From: Bacteroidales bacterium
GTDB lineage: Bacteria > Bacteroidota > Bacteroidia > Bacteroidales > F082
Direction of reading: 5' to 3'
DNA length: 64,000 bases
Assembly (NCBI GenBank): GCA_023229245.1
Contig: JALNZU010000012.1
Location: 29,565-93,564 of the forward strand
Shown here: in pieces, positions 28,179-39,100 of the stretch
Layout of the letters: each line of letters opens with the position of its first letter
Numbering within the stretch: position 1 is the stretch's first letter
Position numbers and translations under genes: made by a program
The notes under the pieces: model-generated
The model's input: only the letters and a program-made list of their open reading frames with translations
What the model was told of the DNA's origin: nothing
Databases searched by the model: none

Positions 28179-30299
28179 ATGAAAAAGATAATATTTTTTC
28201 TCGTATTTTTATTTTTCGTTATTAAAGTATGTGCAAATGATACCACTTTTGTATGGCCTGTTAAAGGGAATCCGGCCGGATTAAATATTTTGTATAAACC
28301 GAACGATTATTTGGCAGATGAACAGCTTTTTAGCGATTTAATTATTGCCACACATCTTGAGGACACTATTATTTCACCTGTGGATGGTATTATAACAAGT
28401 TTTCATTTCACTTATAAGCACTCTTTGAGTAGCGGGCTTGCATATGATCCGGCATATTACTTCGATAAAAAAGCAGATTCAGTTTTGAATAACAATAGGA
28501 AGTCAGAAATTCAAGACTCGAAGTACTTTACTGCAACGATTGCATTATTGAATAAAGATGGCAGAAAAATCTACCTAACCGGTTTCATCCCCTACAGATG
28601 GTTTAAAACCGGTGAAAAGCTTGGTAAGGGAGATATTCTTGGAAACGCATCTTATGCCTACCATAAAATCCCTGAGCCATGCCTATTTATCAGTATATCA
28701 AGAAATGCTATTCCGGATGACTCTATGACTCCTTTCGGTTTAAAGACTTCCTTTAAAGCAGCTGAGAAAAACAATAAAGCAACGATTTCTGAGGCTGAAA
28801 TGCTTGAAGACATGGCGATTTTAGAAACATCACTCAGGGAAGGGTACCCCGGACTTTTTGATTATTTGAGTGAGTCCGAGTTTCAACTGGAAATTGAGCG
28901 TTTGAGACAAAAAACAAGTGTAATTACTACTGTACAGGAATTTAAGAAGCAAATTGATGGTTTCTTACGATTAATACGAGATAGCCATTTATCTGTAATC
29001 AATACAGAACAAATGGTTATACCTCCATTTACAACGTGGCCGGCTGTGAGCTTTGGATTCCTGAATGATAGTTTGGTAATAGACAGAGCCGCGGCAGAGT
29101 ATACTGATTATCTGGGTCGAAGAATCAGTCAGGTGAATGGTTTTGAACCGGATACAATCAAACAACTTATTAAACGGACTATAGGAGAGCATGATGGTTA
29201 TGTTGAAAGCTACCCGGATTTTGTACTGTTGACCTTAACAAGTATCAGGTTTTTCCGTGAGTTTTTTCCTTCTGAAGAATCCCGTGATTTGGTGATAAGG
29301 TTTTATGATGGTGAAACAGTGGAATTTAAAGGAGAAAAGCATCCTAGCAATTCTTGTATTAAATATTATCCTTCAATTAGAGAGTATTATATTTATCCTA
29401 AAGAAAAATTCATTACTAAGATGATCTCAGATTCTGTTGCGCATATTGCTTTGGGTACTTTTGACCTGAATGATATTGAGATGATTGAAATACAAGATTT
29501 TATACATTCTTTAAATACTAAAAACTGTACAAACCTGATTATAGATTTACGAAACAATTACGGTGGAAATTCGGAAAATCTTAACACACTTTTTGATCTT
29601 ATTTCACCACACTCTTTCAGTGAAGGTGATCAGATGGTTGTTACTAGTAATACAGGCTATTCATTCTTTCAGTTCACAGATAATTACGGCATGAATGATA
29701 CATTGTTTAAAGATTACTATTCAATTGATGGTAAAAGTGGTTACTTCCTTGATACCAAACTCATAGAAAAGAAATACAGTGATGATCAAACATTTAAAGG
29801 AAACGTATTTGTTTTAGTGAACGAAAGATCATTTTCAGCCGCAGCTGTATTTGCCGGATTGGTAAAAAAATATAAACGTGGATTAATTATAGGAAGAGAA
29901 ACGGGTTCAACTTATTATCAGATTAATGCATCGCGATTTGCAAACCTTATGCTCCCAAATTCAATGATCAATGTACAGATTCCTCTTGTTAAAATCGTTT
30001 TCGATTCTGTAATAAGACCTGGAATACCCTGGGGTAGAGGTGTTATGCCTGATTATTATATTGATTTTACTTTAGACGAATTAGCATGGAAGCATGATAC
30101 GATTTTAAATGCGGCAATTAGCTTTGCAGGGTTACCCTACAATGCGTTTGACAACCAAATGGATGAAACTGAATCATTTTTATCAGAGGAAGGGTCTCCT
30201 CAATTCAGCTTTTCAAGAAATCAAAAGTATTTAGGAATCGCTCTTATCAGCCTTATTGTACTTTGTCTGATTTACGTTAAGCTCAGGAAGAAAACATAA
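28179..30299 (+). CDS. S41 family peptidase with degenerate M23-like N-terminal domain and C-terminal anchor
   Basis: A 706-residue exported protein. Signal peptide (to about residue 19, VCAN); residues about 20-180 resemble an M23/lysostaphin fold (SPVDGIITSFHF; KLGKGDILGNA), but the terminal HxH motif region reads CLFISIS and the zinc ligands seem lost. Residues about 205-650 form an S41 (C-terminal processing) peptidase with the nucleophile region VNERSFSAAAVFAG (Ser553) and LIIDLRNNYGGNS. A hydrophobic helix near 684-701 followed by KLRKKT should anchor it in a membrane. The gene appears more AT-rich than its neighbours and sits between direct repeats with an IS3 relic, which suggests acquisition. 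The substrate is unknown. Confidence 0.8.
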   Translation: MKKIIFFLVFLFFVIKVCANDTTFVWPVKGNPAGLNILYKPNDYLADEQLFSDLIIATHLEDTIISPVDGIITSFHFTYKHSLSSGLAYDPAYYFDKKADSVLNNNRKSEIQDSKYFTATIALLNKDGRKIYLTGFIPYRWFKTGEKLGKGDILGNASYAYHKIPEPCLFISISRNAIPDDSMTPFGLKTSFKAAEKNNKATISEAEMLEDMAILETSLREGYPGLFDYLSESEFQLEIERLRQKTSVITTVQEFKKQIDGFLRLIRDSHLSVINTEQMVIPPFTTWPAVSFGFLNDSLVIDRAAAEYTDYLGRRISQVNGFEPDTIKQLIKRTIGEHDGYVESYPDFVLLTLTSIRFFREFFPSEESRDLVIRFYDGETVEFKGEKHPSNSCIKYYPSIREYYIYPKEKFITKMISDSVAHIALGTFDLNDIEMIEIQDFIHSLNTKNCTNLIIDLRNNYGGNSENLNTLFDLISPHSFSEGDQMVVTSNTGYSFFQFTDNYGMNDTLFKDYYSIDGKSGYFLDTKLIEKKYSDDQTFKGNVFVLVNERSFSAAAVFAGLVKKYKRGLIIGRETGSTYYQINASRFANLMLPNSMINVQIPLVKIVFDSVIRPGIPWGRGVMPDYYIDFTLDELAWKHDTILNAAISFAGLPYNAFDNQMDETESFLSEEGSPQFSFSRNQKYLGIALISLIVLCLIYVKLRKKT

Positions 30300-30381
30300 C
30301 AATTATCAAATTTTGGTTATCTGTTTTGAGTTGACTTAGAAAAACAGGAGAGGTAAATTAATTTTATTAATTTTACGCCTT

Positions 30382-30670
30382 ATGAAACGAAATCGCCGGG
30401 AATTCAGTTCAACCTTCAAGGCTGAGGTAGCCTTAGAAGCAATCAAAGGGATTAAAACCATATCAGAGATTGCACAACTGTATGGGCTTCAACCGGCACA
30501 AGTAACGCAATGGAAGAAGGAATTAGTAGTTCATTCAGTCCATGTTTTTGGCAAAGAACAAAAACGTAACGAGGAGTTGGAGCGCCTTTAAAAAGGAGCG
30601 TGATGAGTTGTTCAGGCAAATTGATGAGCTAAAGTTTGAGAACGATTGGTATAAAAAGAAGTTATTGTAA
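30382..30670 (+). pseudogene. IS3 family transposase OrfA, frameshifted
   Basis: The first 69 codons encode an IS3 OrfA helix-turn-helix (FSSTFKAEVALEAIKGIKTI, then GLQPAQVTQWKKEL). The frame closes at 30589-30591. The missing end, KKERDELFRQIDELKFENDW, continues in the next frame and ends at 30670. One extra T in CTTTAAAAAGG explains it. The direction of the shift (+1) is not that of the programmed -1 shift of IS3 elements, which lies further on between OrfA and OrfB, so I read it as decay. Confidence 0.8.
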
Positions 30671-30737
30671 AAACAGAAGAAAATCATGGATTAAGGATCA
30701 AGTGATCGTATCAAAACAATGCCATGTGATTGGATAA
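30382..30737 (+). mobile_element. Decayed IS3-family insertion sequence
   Basis: The broken orfA is followed by what looks like the first ~17 codons of orfB (30684-30737, WIKDQVIVSKQCHVIG, compare the IS3 LSISRQCELLG motif), which runs into a stop. The DDE catalytic part of orfB is missing, so the element cannot move on its own. No clear terminal inverted repeats were found. Confidence 0.65.
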
Positions 30738-30765
30738 CTGAATAATCTGTCTAAGTCAAAACAAA

Positions 30766-30850
30766 TGAATGAATTAACGCTTGCTGTTTAAACTTATTTT
30801 TACTGCTATTAAGGGCAAAAATAAGATACACCAATGGCTACAAAACACTA
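30766..30850 (+). repeat. 85-bp imperfect direct repeat, right copy
   Basis: Partner of 27703-27787, in the same orientation. This copy also holds a 9-bp inverted repeat (CTTATTTTT/AAAAATAAG) that is weaker in the left copy. Confidence 0.7.
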
Positions 30851-31005
30851 TAGATGTGTCTTATCTCATGTGCAAGAGCCTTGTTTGTACCGGTTAGTAA
30901 GGATATTTATACTAGGTGTGAGTTGGCGTTATCAACTTTGCAGTTATCTGTCTCCTTCAATCAATCTTTTTGTTGTTACCGCAGTATACAATAGCAAAGA
31001 TTGAC

Positions 31006-31251
31006 TTATTGTTTCACGAATTTATGTGCCTCAACAACTCCATTGCCTTGCATGATAACGCTTTGCAAATAAGTGCATGTTGTAGCATATACTTCCTTAA
31101 AGGAATAAAAATGGTTGTGGAATTCAAAGCTTGGATCGATTACTTTATCAATATGATTGTCTCTCAAGCCTGATTCATATGAATATGGAGCGACAAGAGA
31201 TAGAGGAATCACACTCAATATGAACGTAGTTTGTTTGTTTCTATTTACCAT
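31006..31251 (-). CDS. Small hypothetical protein (81 aa), doubtful
   Basis: It starts MVNRNKQTTFILSVIPLSLV, a plausible export signal or membrane segment, followed by about 60 residues I cannot assign. It has no clear ribosome binding site and lies between an IS relic and a divergent operon. It could be a gene fragment left by rearrangement. Overlapping plus-strand frames are less gene-like. Confidence 0.25.
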   Translation of the reverse strand: MVNRNKQTTFILSVIPLSLVAPYSYESGLRDNHIDKVIDPSFEFHNHFYSFKEVYATTCTYLQSVIMQGNGVVEAHKFVKQ

Positions 31252-31295
31252 ATCATTCGGTTTTTACATCGGATAAAAAAAATTCTGGATTGTTC

Positions 31296-31324
31296 TTGGT
31301 TTTAATAGAAAAAAGTTATATTTG
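31296..31324 (+). promoter_or_regulatory. Bacteroidota-type promoter for the three-gene surface locus
   Basis: TTG (31296-31298), 18 bases, then TATATTTG (31317-31324), an exact TAnnTTTG box, 17 bases before the annotated start at 31342. A transcript would start very close to that codon, which makes a short or nearly leaderless 5' end, or a downstream non-ATG start, possible. Confidence 0.5.
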
Positions 31325-31341
31325 CTCCGAAATAACAAACC

Positions 31342-33162
31342 ATGCCATTAAAACCAAATAAAAACAAAAACTATGGCAATAAAACTACTTTGTTTCTTTT
31401 ACACTGCAAATTAACTGCAAACAAATGTTTTAATGTTGCCAAGTCTAATCTGATTGTTTGTTCTATACTTCAGAATTGGAAGAAATATCCTTTGCCTTTA
31501 ATTACCGCATTTAGCTTTGTGTTTTTATATCCCCCATACAGTAGTGGCCAGGATTTAGAAGGTTTACGCAGTAAAAAACCCATTGAGATTAAGGGTAATA
31601 TGGGAATAAATTTTATCGGCTACCATGCAAACGGAATCGAAAATCGCATGCAGCCGTTTTCAGCTATTATTGCCTCTAATGCTACTGCATATGTATATGG
31701 CATGGCTATTCCTTTTTCGGTACGATTTCACAATCGAAATCTGGATTATACACAACCCTTTAATCAGGTTGGATTGAGCCCTTCCTACAAATGGGCTACC
31801 GCACATATCGGGTATCGAAGCGTTTCATTTAGTAATTTCACTTTATCAGGTCATCGTTTTTTGGGAGGTGGCTTAGAATTGAAACCGGGTAAGTTTCGCT
31901 TTGGTTTAATTTACGGTAGGTTTAAAAAGGCTACTACCTTTTCCCAGCATGCCATAGATACGGCGCAAACTTTAACAAGAAAGGGTTTTGGTGCCCGTAT
32001 TGGTGTCGGCTCAGAGCAAACTTATGTGGATCTGATCATACTTAAAATTAAAGATGACAGCAGCAGCATAGTTGATCCTCTTTCTACTGCATATCTTCCC
32101 TCTGAAGAAAACCTTGTCACCGGTATCAATACACGGATTAAATTTTCAAGAAGGGTAAGTTTCGAGACGGAGGTAGCAGCCAGTATATACACTACTGATA
32201 TACAAGCTGTTGGTTTTGAGGAGGATGAGCAGGATGAATTATTAAAAAAAATAAACAAGATCATTAAACTGAATCTATCCACTGAATTACTTACTGCCGT
32301 CAGGGCTTCGTTGGATTTACGGCTGGGCAAGGTCAATACCCGTATTGAGTATCGTCGTATTGACCCTGGCTATCGATCAATGGGTGCTTACTTTATGAAC
32401 AACGACCTGGAAAATCTAACCATCACTCCCTCCATGAGCTTATTCAAGCGTAAACTGAATCTGAGAGGAAGTATTGGTGTACAACACGATAATTTACGCA
32501 ATACCAAACGAGCTACTTCAATACGCACTATTTCTGCTATTCACGCCTCAATAAATCCTTGGCAGGTATTTGGCCTTGATATCAGTTATAGCAATTTTAG
32601 CAGCAACCAACGTCCGGGAAGGGTGCCTCTCATAGACTCTTTGAAATTATACCAGGCGACAAGCAATATGAATATCACTCCCCGTTTGATGTTTACAGGA
32701 TCCAATTACAGCCATATGATTATGTTGGTGGTAAGTAGTATGGGACTTAGAGATTTTAATGATTACACCCGTAACCATAATGATAATCAGGCTTTTATTG
32801 CGAATCTTACCTACAGCCTCAATTTGGTGAAGCTGAAAGCAAACCTGATGCTTGGAGCAAATTACAACAAACTAGAAAACTATCTGGCGACCACCAAAGC
32901 GAACGGAATTACGGTTGGTGCATCAAAAAATTTACTGAACGACAGATTAAATTTGGGGTTAAACCATTCAGTTATTAAAATGAGCTATCATCAAGGTAAT
33001 GGCACTATACATAACACCACCATTACTACTTCTTTTGCCTTAGCAAAACAACATGCTATGCGATTGAATGTATATGTTATTAATTCAAAATACCCAGATA
33101 AAGAACTTATACCAACATTTAATGAAATGAAAGGAGACTTAAGCTATGTCTACACTTTTTAA
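31342..33162 (+). CDS. Predicted outer-membrane beta-barrel protein
   Basis: 606 residues. A signal-like hydrophobic segment (PLPLITAFSFVFLYPPYSSGQ, about 51-70) is preceded by about 50 residues, far longer than normal, so the true start may be a non-ATG codon nearer the signal; no internal ATG lies before it. After the signal the protein runs in alternating polar/hydrophobic beta strands to the end (final aromatic DLSYVYTF), the pattern of an outer-membrane barrel. Segments such as KWATAHIGYRSVSFSNFTLS and GGGLELKPGKFRFGLIYGRF resemble barrel proteins of Bacteroidota that accompany giant secreted proteins. It overlaps the next gene by 17 bases. It may be an export or anchoring partner of the giant protein (inference). 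Confidence 0.65.
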   Translation: MPLKPNKNKNYGNKTTLFLLHCKLTANKCFNVAKSNLIVCSILQNWKKYPLPLITAFSFVFLYPPYSSGQDLEGLRSKKPIEIKGNMGINFIGYHANGIENRMQPFSAIIASNATAYVYGMAIPFSVRFHNRNLDYTQPFNQVGLSPSYKWATAHIGYRSVSFSNFTLSGHRFLGGGLELKPGKFRFGLIYGRFKKATTFSQHAIDTAQTLTRKGFGARIGVGSEQTYVDLIILKIKDDSSSIVDPLSTAYLPSEENLVTGINTRIKFSRRVSFETEVAASIYTTDIQAVGFEEDEQDELLKKINKIIKLNLSTELLTAVRASLDLRLGKVNTRIEYRRIDPGYRSMGAYFMNNDLENLTITPSMSLFKRKLNLRGSIGVQHDNLRNTKRATSIRTISAIHASINPWQVFGLDISYSNFSSNQRPGRVPLIDSLKLYQATSNMNITPRLMFTGSNYSHMIMLVVSSMGLRDFNDYTRNHNDNQAFIANLTYSLNLVKLKANLMLGANYNKLENYLATTKANGITVGASKNLLNDRLNLGLNHSVIKMSYHQGNGTIHNTTITTSFALAKQHAMRLNVYVINSKYPDKELIPTFNEMKGDLSYVYTF

Positions 33163-36100
33163 CCAAATTATCGCAAAAACACGATTAAAACAGCTAACCA
33201 AACGAATCATATTCACTTGTTTGGTGATGTTGCCTGTTGTAACATTAAGCCAGTTTGCGCCAGTACGAATAAACATGGTTATTACACCACCTTATTCTAC
33301 CAAACTAAGTGATTATACCTCAAGACCCGATAAGGTGCTGGTAAGCTTGCAAAATCTTTCGCCAGATGCTTCTACGCTAAAGATTTATCTGCATGCGGAG
33401 CTTTCAGGACAAAGCGGGATACGTATTTTTACCAATCCAAATTACAAACCGACCTCTCCGATTACTCTACAGGCCGGGATCCCTTATACACTTACACTGA
33501 ATAATATAGAGGAAATATTTACTGGAAGTCAACTGTCGTTAGAAGGTATTACAGAGTATGAACTAATCTATGGAAATGGTTTACCGGAAGATGAGTATAC
33601 CATATGTATGCAGGCCTTTGATTTCGAAACGGATAGGCCCTTATCGGATGAGCCGCCTTTTGGTTGCAGTTCACCCATGATTATCGGTTACTTTGAACCG
33701 CCGATCATCACTTCACCCTGGTGTAACGAAGAGGTGGAGGCAACAGAGCCTCAAAATATTATCTTCTCATGGATACGTCCGGCAGGTACTCCTCTAAACA
33801 TTTTTTATCGCCTTAAAATGGTGGAAGTATTTCCGCCTGAAACCGACATCAATGATGCGATGAATTCGGCCTCGCATCCTATCTTCTTTGAAACAGATGT
33901 ACCCTTAAATAGTTTTATTTATGGTCCTGCTCAACCAGCATTAGTCAACGGGAAGACCTATGCATTTCAAGTTACAGCTATTGACCCAACCGGACAGACA
34001 TCCTTTCGAAATGAAGGTAAAAGTGAAGTATGTAGTTTTACCTATGTTGAGGATGAATCTGTTTATCCTCAAATAGATCCTACTCCTGATTTGCCAGTGG
34101 TAATTATTCCTCCCAACGTATTACCGGATGATTTTGAACTCAGCCCACCTACACAAATAACTGGGAACCTTATGATTAAATTTCCTACTAACCCCCACGA
34201 TTCAGTATATATAGGCGACTTTCCCGGACTTGGAGGTGGTGCCATCCCAGGTCTTCCTCCAAGTGGCCAGATTGAGATTCCGGGCTATTATACAGGAGGT
34301 ACAGGGGGTGGGTTTAACTACAATCAAATAAATATAGTAGCCAATACAATCGGAAGCAATATCAACCTACATAATAACTCAAACGGGAATCAACAAGGCT
34401 CAGGAAGTGTAAATACTCCCTTTATCAATGAAAATTTTGGTTGGGGTTTGCCGCTGATTGATTTGATGAACACAAAAAAATATGTGTTTGAAAATACAGA
34501 AAATAAACAGCACACCAAGCCTTTGGCAAATATGCAGATTCGCTTAGTAGCTCGTTTTGCCTCTTTTGAAGAACTTGATTACACCCTTGCCGAGCATTCA
34601 TTTGGAGTTGAACATCCAACCTATGATGTTAATTTATCAACAGGTGGAGCCTCATTTTACCATGGTCTTGACTTAACTCATACGTATTATGGAGATGGCT
34701 TTCGGTACCTGAACATCGTCTTGGATGAAACCATTACAGATGAGTTTGGAAACTTTAGCTTTGATTTCACAAATAAGTTCTGGACAGGTCTTTTAAAGGT
34801 GGATGCAATTGACGGTCATAATGTTCCATCCGGAGGAACTCAAATGCCCGGACAAGGTTTCTTTAATCCCATCAACTCCATTGTTTTTCCAGGTGCAGGA
34901 ATGAATCCCGGGCAATTCAATCCCGGTACTGGCAAGCCCAACATTTTTGGGGAGCACGCCCCACAAAAAGTCAATGTGCATGCAGCACCACCGGATTTGA
35001 TTTCCGGTCACAGTCACTATGGGTACGTATGCCTGAAAATTGAAGTTGTCAACCAAAAATTTGCCAGCCCCGATATTGACATTTTTGCCATGCCGGGCGA
35101 CAATATCCATCTTCCTACACAGATAGCCAAATTGAAGACTTATAATATGATTGTTCAGGTGAAAGCGAATGATGAGCCTGAACAGATAAGACCCGGAAAT
35201 TCATCAATACCTGGTGCCAGAGTAAGTATATTCAGAGATTATGGAAAAGTTGAACAAGAGGTACCTGCCATCATTAAGTACGAAGGACAAAAATTGGATA
35301 GCAGGACTTATGTCAATAATACCGAATTTAAGGATGTAGCCGTTGATACCACCGATGTAAATGGGAAAGCAGTATTTCTAAATTTGGTGCGCCATGCCTA
35401 TATTAATCCCCAATACAAAATCCAGATTTTAACACGTGCCGGGGAATTAGTGGATACTGATTACGAAAATACTTTTTACAATTATCGGGAACGCCTTGAA
35501 AAGCTTTCAGATGATCAGGTCAGTGCCATACAAACCTCTGCCGATAAGGTACTATACAATCATCAATACACCATTCCTATTATTACACGGGAGTACGTAC
35601 TTAAACCACTTCCACCCGAAATAAAAGGGCGTACCATGGCTATGTCAAATCTGGAAAATATTGGGATGCCTGGGGTAACTATCAAGCTTCTCAACCAGAA
35701 TGGGGACGGTTACTTGACTAATTATTTACAGTTCTTGATTAGGTGCAATACAGTGGAGCAAACTATTCCATCCATGGAAAATGGCTTCTTTCGCTTCCCT
35801 TATCTACCAATAAAAGATAACAATGGTCAATATTTTTATCGCCGCTTATGGATCACACACCCACTTTACAAATCCAGGATTTATCCGCCAATAGGAACTC
35901 AAGATCTTGGAGGACAAAAGCCATATAAACTATTACTTGGCGAGTTAGTAGACATTAAGGATGTGAATCTGGAGCCAAAAGAATTAGTCAATGGTTATGT
36001 GGAAGATGAAGATGGAAATCCGGTAACAGCATATGTTCGATCGGGAGATTCGCCTTACTATAAAACGGAGCTAAAGCAAGTTATCATAAATCCTTTTCCT

Positions 36101-39100
36101 CCGGCTATAACCGTAATTCACGAAACTTTTTCAGTGCCGGCCGAACCACTGGAGATAGTAGATCTCGAAGTGCGACCATTGTCAACCAAATATTTTCCGC
36201 AAGACACCAGCTATTATCCCGAGCAAAAAGCTGCGAAGATTACCGTATATAGTCGTTTGCACCGACCGGAGGTTACCGTTTTAAACGAACAAGGACAGCC
36301 TGTATTTGGAGCAACAGTAAATATAGGTGGATTTGAAGCAAAAACGAATAATTTGGGGGTTGCAAGATTCAAATTTGCAGCAGCTGCCGACCAATTCATT
36401 CTCAAAATAACACCTTCGCCGGCTTATGCACCCATACAAGTACCTATAGAAATACCTGTCAGCAAGCATACGATGGCATTGGATCCGTTTATTTTAAAAA
36501 AGGCAAAATCATTACAGGGAAGAGTCACCGCACAATCGGGCTTTCTTCCCATAGAAGGGGCGTTGGTATTTTCTGAACTGGTAACTACCGACGGCTCACC
36601 TTTGTATATTGAAGCCACCACAAATGAACAAGGCAATTATTTGCTCCAAGGCATACCAAACGATATGACAGGCCTGTTGGTTCAGGTGATAAAAGAAGGC
36701 AGTAATCCAAGTTATATTGGAACAACCGAATACATTGAGTATCCTCAGACCAATCCCTTGAGGCCTATGACCAAAAATTTCAGTCTTCAAGTCATGACGG
36801 ATTGGGACTTGGCTAGCTTATGGAAGTATCCAATTGCTGTAACAGACTTTACAGAACGCAGTGAGCCCGGAGAATCGGAAATATCCTATTTCATATCAGG
36901 TTATTTGACCTCCCCAAAACCGATTGGTGATTTATCTGTTTTACAAAATGATTTAAAGATTCCTTTTGCAGGCGTTCAGGTAACAAAAGGAAATGATAAC
37001 AAACCCGAACCTCTGGCAAACAAGATCTTACTTGAAGCCATGGAAATACCTTTGCATGTCGGGCAAAGCTATATGGCTACATTGTATAATTATGGAAATG
37101 CCAATTTATACGGTATATTCCCAAAAAAGCTTATAGAATTAAGTAAAATAACTGCAGGTTTAGGAGGAGGACTGATAGAAGGGCACCTAAAGCTGAATTT
37201 ATCCAGCTTTGAGTTAGAATATCAATTCAGCGGACAGCTTTTCCTAGGGGATGATACTACCTCCAGTCGTATTACTGCTTTTAATACAGCGTTCCCATAT
37301 CCACTGCAAAATATACGCTATCCGGTGTTTAGCATCAGTCGCTTCCTGAATCCAGTACCGGTGAAGTCGTATAAGGTGTTTGGATTTAATGCCAGTTCCG
37401 ACTTGAGCAACAGCTTTTTGCAAAACGATGTCATCCGATTAAAAACCGTTTTGCATACCCAAATCCCCGGTGGAGGACCCAACTCTACACTGGATTTAAA
37501 AATTCCGGCAGGTTCTCTCGTGATAAAGAATACCGAAATAAACTTTGAAGAAACTCCAAGCAGTTCGTTGACATTTGATTTGGAAAAATGGAAAGTACAT
37601 ACCACCAAACCATGGCGTTTCGATATCAATGAAAATGCTATTGTACTTCCGGAAGTTCTTATTATTACTGGTCAAGGGGTTGATGCCAAAGTAAAAAACA
37701 TGAAAGTGAGGCCAACTTCTTTACACGAAGGGCAAATTCAGCTGGAAGGCGGACTTACCCTGGGTGGTATAGCTAATGTGGAGCTGTCGGGCAGTTTAGA
37801 GCCTGTGTTTAATTTCGACAGCAGCATCGGACATTATCGAATTAGTTTAGTGGGTAGTGGAGATGCCGTTGCTGGAGTTGTAAAGAATTTAATGCATACC
37901 GAGCCCCCCAGATTAGAATTTGAGTCTATTGGGATGCTTAGCAATCAAACTGAAGCTATTACCATCAATCAAACGTTACGCTTTTACAAGGTGGTGGATA
38001 TTCCCATTCAAAGCATCATGACCGGGCCCGGTTTCTTTTCGTTGAAAGGTAGCCCCGAACTAAATATTCCGGGTTTCAGCCCCCCTAACACCGTTGTTAA
38101 TTTTACAAAAAACAAAAATAAATTAATGCCTCAAATCGATCCATTACAGGGGATTATACAAGCTTATGGAAACGTGGAATTTAAATTAATGCATGACTTC
38201 GACAGGCAAGTATTCAAGCCTGATCTTTATACTTCTTATGGCACAATAAGCATCAAACCAGCAGCTGATGAAGAAGAAGGCCCACCGGTAACATTTACAG
38301 GCTTTTTAACCAAAACACCCACAGCATGCAATATTGAAATCATTAAAATAGATAATAATCATTTTAAAGGGAATACCATGCAGCAGATGCCTGCCGGAAT
38401 AAATAGCATGCCTGTAAAAGAAGGTTCCATGCATGTGGTGGATAACAAATGGGATATTTTATCCTATAAGGCATATACAAGCTCTATTGAAGGAATTGAA
38501 GAAAAATTACTTGATTTTAAAGTATATGGAGCCATTGATGTCAGCGGGGATGATATAAAAGTGAACAACATCAACACCCCGCTCGGAGGATTGAGCATGG
38601 TATATGATTTCAGAAATGGAAGTTTGTTTGGTTCTTTGAACATGAGATATCTTCCATTGGGATTTGCTACAATTTATGAAGGTACAGCTTCCGTTCGCTT
38701 TGATAATAATGGCTATTATTTCCTGTTACATCTTAAACATTTTGGTTTGGGACCCGGTGGAGGAATGCCCGGATTCAAAGGTGCTTTTCTGGTAGGAAAA
38801 GCCAGCCCCATAAATCCCGCAGATTTAGAACCCATTCAAAACAATTTCCGTTATAATATGCCCAACTTCAACAGCTTTGCAGGCTTATATGTTATGGGAG
38901 AAAAAGAAATTGTGAATATTTCAATAAATATTATTAAGAAAGTCCTACCTATTGTAGACATTCATACTGCAGCCGGCTTGGGTATGTTTGTAAATGCCAA
39001 TTTCGGGCAATCAACTTTTGCTATAGGAGGCTATGGTTATGGTAAGTTTAAAGGTTCTAAAATCTATACAGTGGAGGGCCTTGGCGTGAATTGTATACTT

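Larger units (their letters stand above)
30738..31341. other. 604-base intergenic region with repeat copy and promoter
   Basis: It contains the right copy of the 85-bp repeat (30766-30850), a doubtful small minus-strand reading frame (31006-31251) and a good promoter for the following operon (31296-31324). Otherwise I see no conserved gene. Confidence 0.5.

Noticed and set aside
30382..30670. Programmed frameshift in IS3 orfA
   Set aside because: The shift needed is +1 and lies inside orfA, while IS3 elements use a -1 shift at an A6G-type site between orfA and orfB. Decay is the simpler reading.
30836..31012. Small plus-strand reading frame starting inside the right 85-bp repeat
   Set aside because: The left repeat copy stops after four codons in the same frame, and no motif or ribosome site is seen.
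30970..31173. 67-residue plus-strand frame
   Set aside because: It overlaps a slightly more gene-like minus-strand frame and matches nothing; neither is convincing.
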